Part shown: piece after piece, positions 6,130 through 6,908 of the stretch
How the letters are laid out: every line of letters starts with the position of its first letter
Position numbering within the stretch: the first letter of the stretch is position 1
NCBI GenBank assembly: GCA_021779695.1
Contig: JAJYAE010000230.1
Coordinates: forward strand, 1-6,908
From: Acidobacteriota bacterium
GTDB lineage: Bacteria; Acidobacteriota; Terriglobia; Terriglobales; Acidobacteriaceae
Direction: 5' to 3'
Length of the DNA stretch: 6,908 bases
Made by a program: the position numbers and the translations under genes
The notes under the pieces: generated by a model
Databases searched by the model: none
Told to the model about the DNA's origin: nothing
The model's input: only the letters and a program-made list of their open reading frames with translations

Positions 6130-6908
6130 ATGCAAGTGACAGCCATCCTCTGTACCTATAACCGAAGCCGCAGTCTGGAGAATGCCCTGAAGAGTCTCTC
6201 TGTCAGTCGCGTTCCTGACACCATCTCCTGGAAAGTGATTGTCGTCGACAACAACTCAAAAGATGACACACGGCAGGTTGTTGAGCGATTTGCAGCAGAG
6301 CATCCCGGTAAGTTCTTGTATCTTTTTGAGCCCAGGCAGGGTAAATCCTTCGCACTAAATGCGGGAATTCAAGCTGCCGATGCGGATGTGATTGCGTTTG
6401 TCGATGATGATGTGGAAGTGGCCCCGGATTGGCTCGGCAACCTCACGAGTCCCTTGCTCGGTGCTGGCTTTTGCGGAGTGGGCGGAAGAATCCTTCCTGA
6501 GGCGGAATTCACGCCACCGCAATGGATGGATACATCCGGGCGCTATGCTTTGGCACCGCTCGCGATTTTTGATCTGGGTTCGGAGCCACGAGAACTCGAT
6601 GAGGCGCCCTTCGGCACAAACATGGCCTTCCGCCGCCAGGTGTTCGACCAATACGGCGGCTTTCGAACCGACCTCGGCCCACGGCCCGGAAGCGAGATCC
6701 GCAATGAAGATGCTGAATTCGGCACGCGCATTCTAGAAGCCGGGGAGAAGCTTTGGTACGAGCCGCGCGCCGTGGTCTACCACTCGATTTCGACAGAGCG
6801 CCTTAGCAAACGATACTTCCTCGCCTGGTGGTTCGATAAAGCCCGTGCGGATATTCGCCAGTATGGCCTGCCCTCTGAAGCGAAGTTCTACATTTTCGGA
6901 GTGCCCGG
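6130..6908 (+). CDS. Glycosyltransferase family 2 (GT-A), 3' partial
   Basis: An open frame of 259 codons that runs off the right end with no stop. It begins 'MQVTAILCTYNRSRSLENAL', the classic GT2 first strand with the CTYNR uridine-binding loop. 'VIVVDNNSKDDT' follows. Then comes 'ADVIAFVDDDVEVAPDWL', where Asp92-Asp94 form the DxD metal and nucleotide-sugar site. 'PFGTNMAFRR' and 'NEDAEFGTRI' (Glu193-Asp194, the acceptor-activating ED motif) come next, then 'WYEPRAVVYH'. All catalytic landmarks of an inverting GT-A transferase are present and in order. Relatives are roughly 300-330 residues long, so only the C-terminal tail should be missing. That part, after 'FLAWWFDKARA', may hold a membrane-associated region. 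It would add a sugar to the repeat unit made by this locus; donor and acceptor are not readable. It lies 118 bases after the GT4 gene, the loosest spacing in the window. Confidence 0.93.
   Translation, partial: MQVTAILCTYNRSRSLENALKSLSVSRVPDTISWKVIVVDNNSKDDTRQVVERFAAEHPGKFLYLFEPRQGKSFALNAGIQAADADVIAFVDDDVEVAPDWLGNLTSPLLGAGFCGVGGRILPEAEFTPPQWMDTSGRYALAPLAIFDLGSEPRELDEAPFGTNMAFRRQVFDQYGGFRTDLGPRPGSEIRNEDAEFGTRILEAGEKLWYEPRAVVYHSISTERLSKRYFLAWWFDKARADIRQYGLPSEAKFYIFGVP

Noticed and set aside
1..6908. Defence system, CRISPR array, insertion sequence, tRNA or riboswitch
   Set aside because: I looked on both strands and found no repeat-spacer pattern, transposase, tRNA-like clover leaf or known riboswitch core. 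The content is ordinary polysaccharide biosynthesis plus two poorly understood proteins.

Overview
The window is a stretch of a surface-polysaccharide (O-antigen, capsule or exopolysaccharide type) biosynthesis locus. It holds six genes, all on the + strand. No mobile element, CRISPR array, tRNA or rRNA was recognised. The DNA is fairly GC-rich and even in composition, with no visible island border inside it. Start codons are mixed (ATG, one probable TTG). The gene types and style fit a free-living Gram-negative bacterium. An acidobacterium-like soil organism is a reasonable guess, but the sequence alone does not prove it.

Left part: a gene cut by the left edge (1-1110) encodes the C-terminal part of a DUF4910-type protein, with a zinc-aminopeptidase (M28-like) fold and a terminal winged helix. 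After about 80 bases comes an NAD-dependent sugar epimerase/dehydratase of the extended SDR family (1191-2159). A PLP-dependent sugar aminotransferase of the DegT/LegC type (2156-3367) overlaps its stop codon. These two enzymes would modify a nucleotide sugar, probably giving a 4-amino-4,6-dideoxy-type sugar or a relative. The exact sugar cannot be read from this window, and no 4,6-dehydratase, N-acetyltransferase, sialic-acid-type synthase or CMP-transferase gene is present here.

Right part: three consecutive genes look like glycosyltransferases of three unrelated types. They are a divergent GT-B-like protein with an RPHP motif (about 3384-4868), a clear GT4 enzyme (4878-6011), and a clear GT2 enzyme that runs off the right edge (6130-6908). 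The first five genes are closely spaced and probably co-transcribed. A 118-base gap with a small GC-rich hairpin precedes the GT2 gene, which has its own good ribosome binding site.

Working picture: the SDR and aminotransferase make an activated amino sugar, and the three transferases add it and other sugars to a growing repeat unit at the cytoplasmic face of the membrane. The role of the peptidase-fold protein is unknown. The two least explained members are that protein and the divergent GT-B-like protein.
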